A model generated the notes under the pieces. That model had not been told where the DNA came from. It saw only the letters and a list, made by a program, of their open reading frames with translations, and searched no databases. This document shows positions 25,232 to 36,700 of a stretch of DNA of 64,000 nt, piece after piece. The stretch spans positions 6,076,101 to 6,140,100 of the forward strand of contig NC_003074.8 in the NCBI RefSeq assembly GCF_000001735.4, given 5' to 3'. Position numbers and translations under genes: made by a program. Every line of letters begins with the position of its first letter. Position 1 is the first letter of the stretch. Origin of the DNA: Arabidopsis thaliana (lineage: Eukaryota; Streptophyta; Magnoliopsida; Brassicales; Brassicaceae).

Positions 25232-25686
25232 CCATATATATAATATACAATACATACCTTTTATTTAAATATAAATATAAACTTATCAAAAAGTTACAAT
25301 GTCAAAAATACGACGTAGCCATGAAATTGTATTTTTATATATTGATAAGGTTATAAACTTATTAATTTTATGATATATTCACATTTTATAAGATATATAT
25401 ATTATTCAGTATATATATATTGATTTTATTAATAAGTTTATAAATAGGTGCACTCTCATGGGCCATGGCTACATTGTATTTCAGAGACAGTACCTTTTTC
25501 TATGTAAAGTATTCAATAAAATAATTTGTGGAAAAAATAATAAAAAAATCATATAATTTGTGGATAAAATAAAATAACGAACTTATTGGGTCTTTAGCTT
25601 TAAGCTTCTCGGCCCATAGTATTAATACCCACCAGCCTTAAATGATATCGTTTTGAAAACAACCCTTGAAGATTCTATCTAGCCCA

Positions 25687-25795
25687 ATGTTCGCCGTGTA
25701 AGAAGATGACCACTGAGCAAAAACCACGTTAAAACCCTCCGCCTCTGAAATTCCGGAGGGGGATGAAATGGCTGCAATGGCTCGCTGTGCTTTGA
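25687..25795 (+). promoter_or_regulatory. Upstream ORF cluster of the DnaJ gene
   Basis: Three short ATG-started ORFs precede or overlap the DnaJ start: 25687-25701 (4 codons), 25705-25731 (8 codons) and 25763-25795 (10 codons). The last overlaps the true ATG at 25768 in another frame. If transcription starts upstream of them they should reduce translation of the main ORF. The transcript start is not visible in the sequence. Confidence 0.4.
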
Positions 25796-28403
25796 TTCCA
25801 TCTATAAACCCAGCTCATAGCTTCCGTCATCAGTTTCCGCAACCCAATGCGTCATTCTATTTACCTCCCACTCTTCCGATTTTTTCGCGTGTTCGGAGAT
25901 TTGGAATTTCCGGCGGATATCGCCGCCGTGTGATCACCATGGCCGCCGGAACTGATCACTACTCGACTTTGAATGTGAACCGCAATGCCACCTTGCAGGA
26001 GATCAAGAGCTCGTATAGAAAACTCGCTCGCAAGGTTACTACTCTTCGAGATTCAAGTTTGTTTTTGTTTTTTCTTTCTTCCCATTTTCGGTTTCTCTCG
26101 AATTGAATTGAAGCTTAGGGTTTGTAATGGTGTAACAGTATCACCCAGATATGAACAAGAACCCTGGTGCAGAAGATAAGTTCAAACAGATAAGTGCTGC
26201 TTACGAGGTAACACAAGTTCTGTCATCTATCTTTTTTGAAATTTCTAGTTTTGATTGATGAAGTTTTGTTGCTTATAACACCTGGGAATGAAGCATTTGT
26301 GTAGGTATTATCTGATGAGGAGAAGAGATCTGCCTATGATCGGTTCGGCGAGGCTGGTTTAGAAGGTGATTTTAATGGATCACAGGATACTTCACCAGGG
26401 GTAAGTCATCATCTTTGAACTATTTCTTAGGATATCAGAACATTTTAATTGTTTAATGAGCTCCTTGATTCTATTCTTCATTCTTCAGGTGGATCCATTT
26501 GACTTGTACAGTGCATTCTTTGGAGGTTCTGATGGATTCTTTGGGGGAATGGGTGAATCAGGAGGGATGGGTTTTGATTTCATGAATAAGAGAAGCCTAG
26601 ACCTTGACATTCGGTAACATTTTTACTTTGTTTATGAGCTATAAATACTTTTAATTCTGTTTTTTCATGAATTGGCATTTGCTTACTGTCCTTACTTGTG
26701 TAGTGAGTGATAATTTGCTATAGGAAATCAGAGATTATTGTTATTTACTTTTGTTAGGCTAATATTGTGGTCTTGTCTTGTCTGTTAGCTGAATGTGTTT
26801 TATTTTCTTGATAATGGAGGAAGTTATCTATCTCTCATAATCTTTGTTTCTGGTTTGATTGCGGGGACGTGTATACTAGATATGACCTGCGGTTGAGCTT
26901 TGAAGAGGCAGTTTTTGGAGTAAAACGGGAGATTGAGGTTTCTTATTTAGAAACATGTGATGGTTGTGGAGGAACTGGTGCTAAATCCAGTAACTCCATT
27001 AAACAGTGTAGTAGTTGTGATGGTAAAGGACGTGTGATGAATTCTCAGAGAACACCCTTTGGAATCATGTCTCAGGTAATTCATTATACCCGAATACTGT
27101 ATTGATCACTTGCTATTACTAAAATGAAATTTTTCATTTCCCTTGATGCTTGCTATAGATGATAATATGTGTCATATAGGTGTCCACTTGCTCCAAATGT
27201 GGTGGTGAAGGAAAAACTATCACTGATAAGTGTCGAAAGTGCATTGGCAACGGGAGACTACGGGCTAGGAAAAAGATGGATGTTGTAGTCCCTCCTGGTG
27301 TCAGCGATAGAGCCACAATGCGAATTCAAGGAGAAGGTAACATGGACAAGAGAAGGTACAGGAGAATCTGCTATGATCTTTTCTGATATTAACTGCTCTG
27401 GCGATTGGTTCTTTTCAACATGGTTTCTGTTTTCCGTAGTGGAAGAGCTGGTGACTTGTTCATCGTACTTCAAGTTGATGAGAAGCGTGGAATTCGGCGG
27501 GAAGGGCTTAATTTATACTCCAATATCAACATAGATTTCACAGATGCTATACTTGGGGCGACCACAAAGGTGGTTATAAAATTGTTTATTCCTGGTGACG
27601 TTATTCGGAAGTATGAATCTTGTAGGCACATGACATCTTTCTTTGTCAGGTAGAAACGGTTGAGGGATCAATGGATCTTCGGATTCCGCCAGGAACTCAA
27701 CCTGGCGACACCGTAAAATTACCTAGGAAAGGAGTTCCAGACACGGATAGACCTTCAATCCGGGGAGACCATTGCTTTGTAGTGAAAATTTCGATCCCCA
27801 AAAAACTGAGGTTTGTCTCACATCACTTCCCTTTTTTTTCCCTTTATGTCGTTATTCTATACTAAAAAACTGCTTGAAACATCGAATATGGTAGCGAGAG
27901 GGAGCGCAAGTTGGTAGAGGAATTCTCGTCGCTCAGAAGATCTAGTAGTAGTACTGGACCTACTGGTACAATGCTATCCCAATCTAATTGAAACTCATAA
28001 TTTTCAATACACAATGTTAAAATCTTATAATCCCCACTTGTAGAAACTCGTCAAGAGGAGCAGAGTTTTGGCTCAGAGCCCAGAAAAGAACCATCTTTGT
28101 GGCATAAAATGAAGAATTTCATAAGGTAATCTCATAGAAACCTTTTTCTCAGTAGTTCATCAAAAGACACAACATTGTTGTCTTGGTCTGATACATAGTT
28201 TTTAATGTCACGTGTTATATAGACCAGAAGATTCAAGAACGAAATTTGGGACTATGAGCTTAAACCCATCATTACCATTACGAAGAATGAAAGTGTCAGA
28301 GACTTCAATTGCTTTTTCAGTCTTGGCTCTGTGCGTTATAACCTCGGCTGTTGCATTGGTACAGAAGAAGGGTAATCGCTTGAAACAAAAGAAAGAAACT
28401 TAA
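25768..28403 (+). CDS. Type A DnaJ/Hsp40 co-chaperone, plastid-targeted, with C-terminal membrane anchor
   Basis: Eleven exons: 25768-26034, 26139-26207, 26305-26400, 26489-26613, 26880-27075, 27180-27355, 27440-27569, 27650-27810, 27895-27965, 28044-28125, 28223-28403, giving 517 residues. An Arg/Ser/Phe-rich transit-peptide-like N-terminus (1-60) is followed by the J-domain (about 62-130) with the Hsp70-activating HPD in YHPDMNKN, then a Gly/Phe region. The zinc-finger region has four CxxCxGxG-type repeats ([32 protein letters not shown], about 213-280), and the substrate-binding C-terminal domain follows. Unlike most DnaJ proteins it continues for about 90 residues and has one hydrophobic helix ([19 protein letters not shown]) before a Lys-rich tail. 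Matches At3g17830. Confidence 0.94.
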
Positions 28404-29991
28404 TTTCGTCAAAAACCCTGAAACCCCACAGGTAGAAGTTTAATTTCAAGTAACAGAGAGCTTTTTACAAGATTTAAAAGGCCCTCGGTCATACAATTCT
28501 AGTTTCTAGAGATTGTTTGTCACGCAGAAGAGATATGATCTTGTATGTATGTTTTATCATTTATATATGGTTAAGAGCCTAGTTGTGATATACAACGAAA
28601 GGAATGTTATTACTTGAACAAATGTTTATGTATGCTAGACCAGCTTAAACCGTGACAGAACTATGCTTTGAACTCAATTCAGTCCTCTTATTTACTTTGT
28701 TTGTCCCTCTCTCATTAGAGGAACCTTTTTAGGCAATCAAGAAAAGGTTTCCCATAATCCCATATCTATTAGTATAGTCTTTTATTGCTTAGTGGGTCTC
28801 AACACACAGCTACTATACTTAGTATTTACATTATGATGACTAACGTCTTTATCTTCCAAAGTAAAACAATAGTAAAGCCAGCTAGATAGTTAAAAACACA
28901 ACTCAATAGTATACCTTTTGTTAAATGGCTTAAAAACAACTCAATATTCCAACTACCAAACTGTTTATCCACATGTGCGATCGAAAATAGATCCATTAAA
29001 TTACTACACTTCATATAGTTTTACTCTTTTCTTCTAAAATGTAACGCCCAACCACATATCAATGTAACCGTCGTGAATCTTTTTTCATCTTTTATTGTAA
29101 ATTATCCAAAATATGAATCACAATAATATTACCTTTGTGGACCATGAAATAATTTATTCGATGGATAGAAAAATTGGTAAGATAGTAAGATTAATGGGAC
29201 CCTTTAGATTGATGCCGTTGATATGCAGAGAGTGGAGACAATAAAAAAACAGAGAATGCGTTACTTGTAAATAAAAGAGCCTACTTTGAATGCTGTTAAA
29301 TTATTGTTGTTGGCTTTTTTACATGTTTATGGTCCTACCTTTCTCTGCATACCCATGTTCATTTTTTTCTTTTCTTTTACAACCATGCATTATCATACTA
29401 CTATAGTAAGAAAAAATCAATTTTATTATTAAAGAAGCAAAACAAAAAAAAATACATAGAATTAAGTGTTATCTTGAGAAGAGTGATTCCACTTTACTCA
29501 GATGCAGGGAATTTCATAATCAAAACCTTTGTATTCCATTTCTCCATAAACACACACACCCACTTGCTAATTTTCTTGTTAATCCGATTGATTATTAAAC
29601 TCTAAGTTTTTGTAATCCAGTTAATAATCTTTAGCAGTTGGAATTTAGATAAGACAACACAGCTTAGTGGTACGAATGATTCACATAAGATTCTATAATA
29701 TCAATAAGTTAAAACATAAAAACCAATAATAGAAATTAAAAAAAAAAAAATACAAATATTTTTGTCGAAGCATATAAAGACATACGTCACTGTTGTATAG
29801 AAATTGTCGTTTTTGTCACATTTAGATTTTAATTTGAAAAAATTTCAAAACTCGAAAAAAACAAAAAGTGGAGAAAAAGAGAAAGAGAGAGTGTTAAGAG
29901 TGTTGACTAGCTTCACTCTTTCTCTGTAAACCACACACACAGCTTCTTCACTGAGAGCTTTTTTCTAGGGTTTCTCTCTTTGTTTCTTACA
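28404..29991. other. Spacer with RLK902 promoter
   Basis: An AT-rich region with poly-A/T tracts and, at 29500-29990, the promoter and CT-rich leader of RLK902. I see no gene, repeat family or structured RNA. Confidence 0.6.
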
Positions 29992-32330
29992 ATGCGACTC
30001 TTCTTCACACCGTCAATGTCCAATCTCTCCATATTCTTCTCGATTCTTCTCCTTTCTCTTCCTCTTCCGTCAATCGGAGATCTCGCCGCCGACAAATCCG
30101 CTCTTCTCTCTTTTCGTTCCGCCGTCGGTGGTCGTACATTACTCTGGGACGTCAAGCAAACCTCACCATGCAACTGGACCGGCGTCTTATGCGACGGTGG
30201 TCGTGTTACTGCTCTTCGTCTTCCCGGTGAAACGCTCTCCGGTCATATACCGGAGGGTATTTTTGGTAATTTAACTCAGCTCCGGACGCTTAGTCTCCGT
30301 CTCAATGGTCTTACTGGTTCTCTTCCTTTGGATCTCGGAAGCTGCTCCGATCTTCGGCGTTTGTACCTGCAGGGTAACAGATTCTCCGGTGAGATTCCGG
30401 AGGTTTTGTTTAGTCTTAGTAACCTTGTTAGGTTGAATCTAGCTGAGAATGAATTTAGTGGAGAGATCTCGTCAGGGTTTAAAAACCTTACTAGGCTTAA
30501 GACTCTGTACCTGGAGAATAACAAGCTCTCTGGCTCTCTTTTAGACTTGGATTTGTCTTTGGATCAGTTCAACGTTTCTAATAACTTGTTGAACGGATCT
30601 ATACCTAAGAGTTTGCAGAAGTTTGATTCTGATTCGTTTGTGGGAACTTCTCTCTGCGGCAAACCGCTTGTTGTCTGCTCTAATGAGGGAACTGTGCCAA
30701 GCCAGCCAATTTCTGTTGGCAATATTCCCGGAACTGTTGAAGGAAGTGAGGAGAAGAAGAAAAGGAAGAAGCTTTCTGGTGGAGCTATAGCTGGAATAGT
30801 GATTGGATGTGTGGTTGGTTTGTCCCTGATTGTTATGATTTTGATGGTTCTCTTTAGGAAAAAGGGGAACGAGAGAACAAGGGCCATTGACCTTGCAACC
30901 ATCAAGCACCATGAAGTTGAAATTCCTGGCGAGAAAGCGGCCGTGGAAGCACCGGAGAATAGGAGCTATGTAAATGAGTACTCTCCGTCTGCAGTGAAAG
31001 CTGTGGAAGTGAACAGTTCAGGGATGAAGAAGTTAGTGTTTTTTGGGAATGCGACAAAGGTCTTCGATCTTGAGGATCTGTTGAGAGCTTCAGCGGAGGT
31101 TCTGGGGAAAGGAACGTTCGGGACAGCTTATAAAGCGGTGCTTGACGCGGTGACATTGGTGGCTGTGAAGAGACTGAAGGATGTAACGATGGCGGACAGA
31201 GAGTTTAAGGAGAAGATTGAGGTTGTTGGGGCGATGGATCATGAGAACTTGGTGCCCTTGAGAGCGTACTATTACAGTGGAGACGAGAAGCTGCTTGTCT
31301 ATGACTTCATGCCTATGGGAAGCTTATCAGCTCTCTTACACGGTGAGAACTACCCCTCTCTTTCTTTCTCAGCGAAAAATTTGATTTTTATTGTTAATAG
31401 TTCTCTGCTGAATCTTAAGTTTGGCATAATTAGTAATGGATTCGTTAATATACATTACTGTTAAGAAAGAAATGACAAAGATTCTATCATGAAATGATTA
31501 GTTTGGTACTGCATCACATTGACAAGGATCAGTGAAGAGTTTTTATCATTCACATGGCTTACACAGGACGTCTATGAATTAGTGGGGACAGTAGATAACC
31601 TTGGATTCCTTGACTAGCTGTGATAATTGATCTTTTAGAATTGTATTTTGAACAAAGAAAAATCCAGACCTCCTGTGTTCTACTTTCAGACAGTAGTTTT
31701 TTTTGTGTATTGAGCTTAATGTCATGCTATGTTACAGGAAACAAAGGTGCAGGCCGGCCTCCATTGAACTGGGAAGTCAGATCAGGCATCGCCCTTGGAG
31801 CTGCTCGTGGCTTAGACTATCTTCACTCACAAGACCCACTGAGCTCTCACGGAAACGTCAAGTCCTCCAATATCCTCTTAACAAACTCCCATGACGCACG
31901 AGTGTCTGATTTCGGCCTGGCTCAGCTTGTAAGCGCCTCATCCACAACCCCAAACCGGGCCACTGGGTACCGTGCGCCAGAAGTAACTGACCCGAGGCGT
32001 GTCTCACAGAAAGCGGACGTGTACAGCTTTGGTGTGGTGTTGCTAGAGTTGCTCACCGGAAAAGCTCCGTCTAACTCGGTGATGAACGAGGAAGGAATGG
32101 ATTTGGCGAGGTGGGTGCATTCAGTGGCGAGAGAGGAGTGGAGGAATGAGGTTTTTGACTCGGAGCTGATGAGTATCGAGACAGTTGTCTCGGTGGAAGA
32201 AGAGATGGCGGAAATGCTGCAGCTGGGCATTGACTGTACAGAGCAGCACCCAGACAAGCGGCCAGTTATGGTGGAGGTGGTGAGAAGGATCCAGGAGTTG
32301 CGCCAATCGGGTGCAGATCGGGTGGGGTAA
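29992..32330 (+). CDS. RLK902: Leucine-rich-repeat receptor-like kinase RLK902
   Basis: Two exons, 29992-31342 and 31738-32330, encode 647 residues. I chose ATG 29992; the frame is open upstream but has no earlier ATG there. Parts: signal peptide (1-30), LRR N-terminal cap with paired Cys (CNWTGVLC), about five LRRs (70-205), transmembrane helix (264-288) and kinase domain (about 360-640). The kinase keeps LGKGTFG (371-377), Lys393 and DFG (508-510), but the catalytic loop reads HGNVKSSN (488-495) instead of HRDxKxxN. That is usual for LRR subfamily III. The single intron inside the kinase domain is also typical of this subfamily. Matches At3g17840, a plasma-membrane protein linked to defence and to interaction with BSK1. 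It converges on IREH1. Confidence 0.97.
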
Positions 32331-33407
32331 GACCATCAGATGAAAGGAGACTTGAGACATGAGTCTGTTCGATGATCTGAAGCGGCGACGTTTTCAGTGT
32401 TTAGTTTTAAGAATATGGCGGGAATTAGAGTTGGGGTCGTTAATTAGATGTTTTTAATTTTGGTTTTTTTTTTTTGGTTTCTTTCATGTGTGGGCACTGA
32501 TGATGAGGAGTTTCGTGGTGGTTGTAATTATTAGTGCTTTTAACTTTAACTTTATTTTCAATATTGTTTTTCAGCTTTTTGTCTCTATGATATGATAGTA
32601 AGCAATGCAGACAAAAAAAGAAGATAGTATAGTTTAAATTCATATTAATACATAGACTAACGGACATGAAACTTGCAGTAAGACGACAGGTGATAATGTA
32701 ATGTCTTTATGATCATACATTCACATTTACGCCTGCTTATGGCAATCCAATGGCATGACAGCTTTTTGTATAAGTGGATATATCAAGTCACATGTTACAC
32801 GATTACATGGCTGGATCCAAATGTAGACATGGGAAGACCTCATACGACGTCATGTTGGTATGTTTTGGATTATTTCTTGTTTGAACTTGTTCGCCAAAAG
32901 TCCAAGATAAAGTTGTGGGCAAATTTGTTGATGACAACTAAATAAATCTAAAATTGTTGAGAGGTTATGTCTTAAATGGTATTTAAAATTATTAAAGATT
33001 AAGTAGGTTGCGAGCTCTCTTATCTTTACTGAGGTAGACCGATTGCTGCCGCTGCTAACTCAAAACGCAAAACGCTACCTCACCACTCTCATGTCCTTGT
33101 GATTATAGAAATATGGGAAAAGTACCAATACCGCGCTGGTGGCTGCGTTTGCGTCCCCATGATGTTTCAATATCCGTTGTCACCTCTTGTTTCTTTTCCC
33201 TACCTTGCCTTGTCGCCGAAGGCATGCTTTTAACCGCCTTCGTGATCTAAGATTAATTTTATGTGTTTTTCTCAAATTTTAGGGTTTTAAAACATAGTTA
33301 CACGCTTAACCTAGTCATCTGTGCCGTCTAGACTTAATTATACGCTCTTAGTGCCTACTCTTTCGTCATCATGTATGAAACTACCAAGGAGATAGATCCA
33401 CAGTGAA

Positions 33408-33482
33408 ACAACAAAACCAATTTTAAGTCTTTTAGAAATGTTCTACACTGGATCCTCACAACAAAACCTATTTTAAGTCTTC
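33408..33482. repeat. Spaced direct repeat
   Basis: The stretch ACAACAAAACC(A/T)ATTTTAAGTCTT occurs at 33408-33432 and 33458-33482, differing at one position. It is probably a small local duplication. Confidence 0.7.
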
Positions 33483-33504
33483 TAAGTTAGTGTTGCCTTG
33501 CATC

Positions 33505-33578
33505 CGAAAGGCGACCGAGGCGTGCGCCTTAGGCACAAGGCGAGATCAGGCACTCTTTGTGCCTAGGGTCGCCTTTCG
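33505..33578. repeat. GC-rich imperfect hairpin
   Basis: The 12-bp arm CGAAAGGCGACC (33505-33516) is perfectly complementary to GGTCGCCTTTCG (33567-33578). Inside it TAGGCACAA (33530-33538) pairs with TTGTGCCTA (33557-33565) around an 18-nt loop, with a GC-rich bulge on the left side. Composition contrasts sharply with the A/T-rich flanks. Motifs built from AGGCG/GCCTTAGGC are scattered in plant genomes, so this may be a small dispersed repeat. I cannot name a family. Confidence 0.6.
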
Positions 33579-33753
33579 CCTTTTAAAACACAGGTTGTCA
33601 CTGTAGATGGAGCTTACTAAATTGATTTTGTGATTAACAGAAACGAACGACTTACATTTACAGAGTATACAAACAAACGCCGGTAATGGCAGAGTACTCA
33701 TTACACTGACTGAACACCAAAAGAATCGAGAAAAAACATCCAGGAAATGGATG

Positions 33754-36700
33754 TTACTTGTGATGCGGAATTTGTTGTGGCTCATCTTTCCAGCCTTTGG
33801 ATAAAAGATCATAGTTGATAGACGCCAACTGAGAGAGGTTCTGCAAAACCAAAAAGGATAGAAACTCAGAATGCTAAGCATTGTGCTCTTAATACTCAAC
33901 CACTCACAATGATACAAGCTCACTTAAAATCAGTTGGCACAACAAAAACAGGCAAGTTTTCGAGTTGTCTGGAGGCAGAGCCCACAAGTTCAAAACATTA
34001 TCAATCAGTCCCTACAGTTCCTACATGTGAATCTGACATCTACCTACAGCCTAATACACCTCTACATGCTTCCAACTCTTCCAAGCTAACATAACTTATG
34101 CTAAATTATATCTGTTGCCACAGAACTTTAGATAGATTTCAATCCAAAATGAAATGTTATTTATCGGAATATCAACAACTATATAAACTACCAACCAATT
34201 GCATTACTTGGACAACATTTGATCTTAACAGATCAGTCATGAGTTATTACCTTAAACGAGAAATTACTGAAAGAGTAATCTACAGGTATGCCAGACTCAA
34301 ACTCTGCATGACCTTCGCATTCTTCAGCCTGTGTAGCAACATTGATCCAGTTCAAGGAAATTGCATATCCAACGAACACTAATGATAAGAGTTTTCCGAC
34401 TAATTCTAAAGGAGGTGAAATCCAAAGAGTGGATTAATAGATGTTACCTCCCCTTCTTCATGATGATTGCTCGAGCAACCACTGCTGTTAGTCATGCTAT
34501 CAGCATCACTATAATCTGGAACCTCACCGCTTGGGAAAAATTGCTCATCTGATGTGTTCCACGAGTAGCGACTTCTGAAGTAACTTGTGTCAATTGCACT
34601 CTCTGAAGCCGGAACAAATGCAGCCTAAAGAAAACTAGTGTTAAGCTTTAAGAAGGCACAAGTAGCAAAGCTTACGTTTTTAAAAGAATAAGCTAAATAA
34701 ATGCACCTTTTGCCTTGCTAGTGTGTCCCAGTTGATGTCTTTAAAGAAGATGTGCTGCTTGACCTGAGTCATGAAACTAATGTCATTAACAGTTTACAAC
34801 TCGTTGGAACTATTAATCACATAAAAAGACATCCATTTCACCTCAGCTGCCCCTCTAGCTCCAAGTCTCTGATGTGGATCTTCTGTTAAAAATCTAGAAA
34901 AAGAAGACGACATGATATAACAGACAATAACCTGTCTTTTTGACTATAGAGTTACGACTCAATATTGTATCTGAACGGTAACGTAGAGTATTTCTTACCG
35001 GTCTATTATATCATGGGCTTCAGCACTCATTTCTTCTGGAACATGAGGCCATGGTATCTTACGGTTGAGAATATTATCAAATATTTGCTAGAACAAACCA
35101 AAGAAAATGCACATCAAATGTTGGAACTGAAACTAGACGCACTGAACTCTTTATAGCAACATATGTACTGATTTCAAATAAAAGTTTACAGAAGTTGGGA
35201 AGCCAATACCAAAAAGAAAAAAAAAACATGACATTTGAAGACCAGCCCAAGTATGAATTTTAGTTCAGAAACAAAGCAATGATTAGTCCTGACCTGAGGA
35301 TGTTCCGCATTGAAGGGTGGAATTCCCACAATGAGTTCAAACAGAATGATGCCAACAGACCACCAATCCGCAGTTGCACCTGAATGATAATGCAAGTATA
35401 AATTATATTTTGCAGTCTTGGCATGTGATAAACGAAAAGAGAATTATCAGAAACTATTGCCAGACAAGAAAAGCCTAGAGCAAGAATATATTATGAAAGT
35501 CAGTGGTCCAGAGTACTTAGCATATAACCCTTCTACTTACACCAAATTAGTAGAGTAGAAATGAATTTTTAGTAGCTTATTTTTCTACTCAAATTACCAA
35601 TCCCAGCAGAGTACCAATGAGTCTACTACACAAACAATCTTGAATAAAGACAAGTAGCCACCAAGATTAAACATTGGTACGCACCATGTCCTGTCCCTAA
35701 AAGAATTTCTGGCGCTAAGTAGTCAGGAGTACCCACAGCAGACCGTTTCTTGCGCCTTTCAAGTTGTTCCTCAGATGCCGCTAATCGTGATTCCTCCTCA
35801 TCAAGCAGAGACGTCCCACTTACAGCAGGACCAGCCAGATCATCTGTGCTGTTGATGAGACCAACTTTAGAGAGCCCGAAATCTGTTAACTGCTCAGATA
35901 AAGAAAGAAACCATAGGTCTTTAAAAGTCTATCATACGTGGAAAGGCTACATCTCGCAAGCCTCATATGTCAACACAGAATAATTCTTACAATGGAAAAA
36001 TATACCTTTATATGACCATCATGCGCAATCAACAAATTATCCGGCTTCAAATCACGGTGAACAACACCCTCAGAATGCAAATATTCCAAAGCAAGGACCT
36101 GGCATAGATACTCATCATGAAATCACTTTCTAGAGCTCTGTGCACTGAACTATTAATAAAATAAACATGCGGAACTTACAACTTCAGCAATATATACACG
36201 GACAATATCTTCTTCTAAGCAACCTAAATTTCTCAACAACGAATACAGATCCCCTCCATTCAGATACTCCATCACCAAATACAGGTTGTCACGACACGTG
36301 AAAGAATAGAAGAAACGAACCTGGTCAAAACAAAGTCACGTTAAAAAAGTAAATCTCTTCTGAGAATATGCTTAAAAGGCTAGACCTGCTCACCACAAAA
36401 GGATTGCGAACGTTGATCAATATATCACGTTCAGCAAGTATACTTTCAACAGCATTCTTACGAATCATATCTGCCTTTTTCAGAACCTGTGGAGCAAGGC
36501 CAACGTTAAACACAATATTTAGAGAAAACGCTAACTAAAGTTTTTGCATACCACGTTAGCCACTTAGCCTAACTACAAAAAGAAGAATATTTTGTAAGAA
36601 GCAAACGAACAGAAAAGAGAACAAAAGCACCATTTACCTTGATTGCGAATAGATCTCCTGTTGTCCTCTTTTTCGCTAAAAAAACTCGCCCAAAAGCTCC

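Larger units (their letters stand above)
23309..25767. other. Long AT-rich intergenic region
   Basis: About 2.5 kb with no intact gene. It contains a G-box (23729-23734), a GC-richer coding relic (24558-24725), a TA microsatellite (25207-25231) and the upstream ORFs of the DnaJ gene near the right end. The rest is low-complexity A/T sequence. Confidence 0.65.
32331..33753. other. Convergent spacer between RLK902 and IREH1
   Basis: This holds the 3' UTRs of both genes. Two things stand out: an imperfect 50-bp-spaced direct repeat (33408-33482) and a GC-rich hairpin (33505-33578). No coding sequence is seen. Confidence 0.65.

Noticed and set aside
23309..25767. Possible transposon in the AT-rich spacer
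   Set aside because: I could not find terminal inverted repeats, target-site duplications, or transposase or reverse-transcriptase motifs; only the short relic at 24558-24725 stands out.
29980..29991. Earlier in-frame start for RLK902
   Set aside because: The codon at 29980 is TTG, not ATG. The first ATG (29992) gives a proper signal peptide and the known 647-residue length.
30541..30912. Antisense ORFs (113-123 codons) over RLK902
   Set aside because: They mirror the GC-rich LRR/transmembrane coding exon, overlap each other in two frames and have no promoter or family resemblance.
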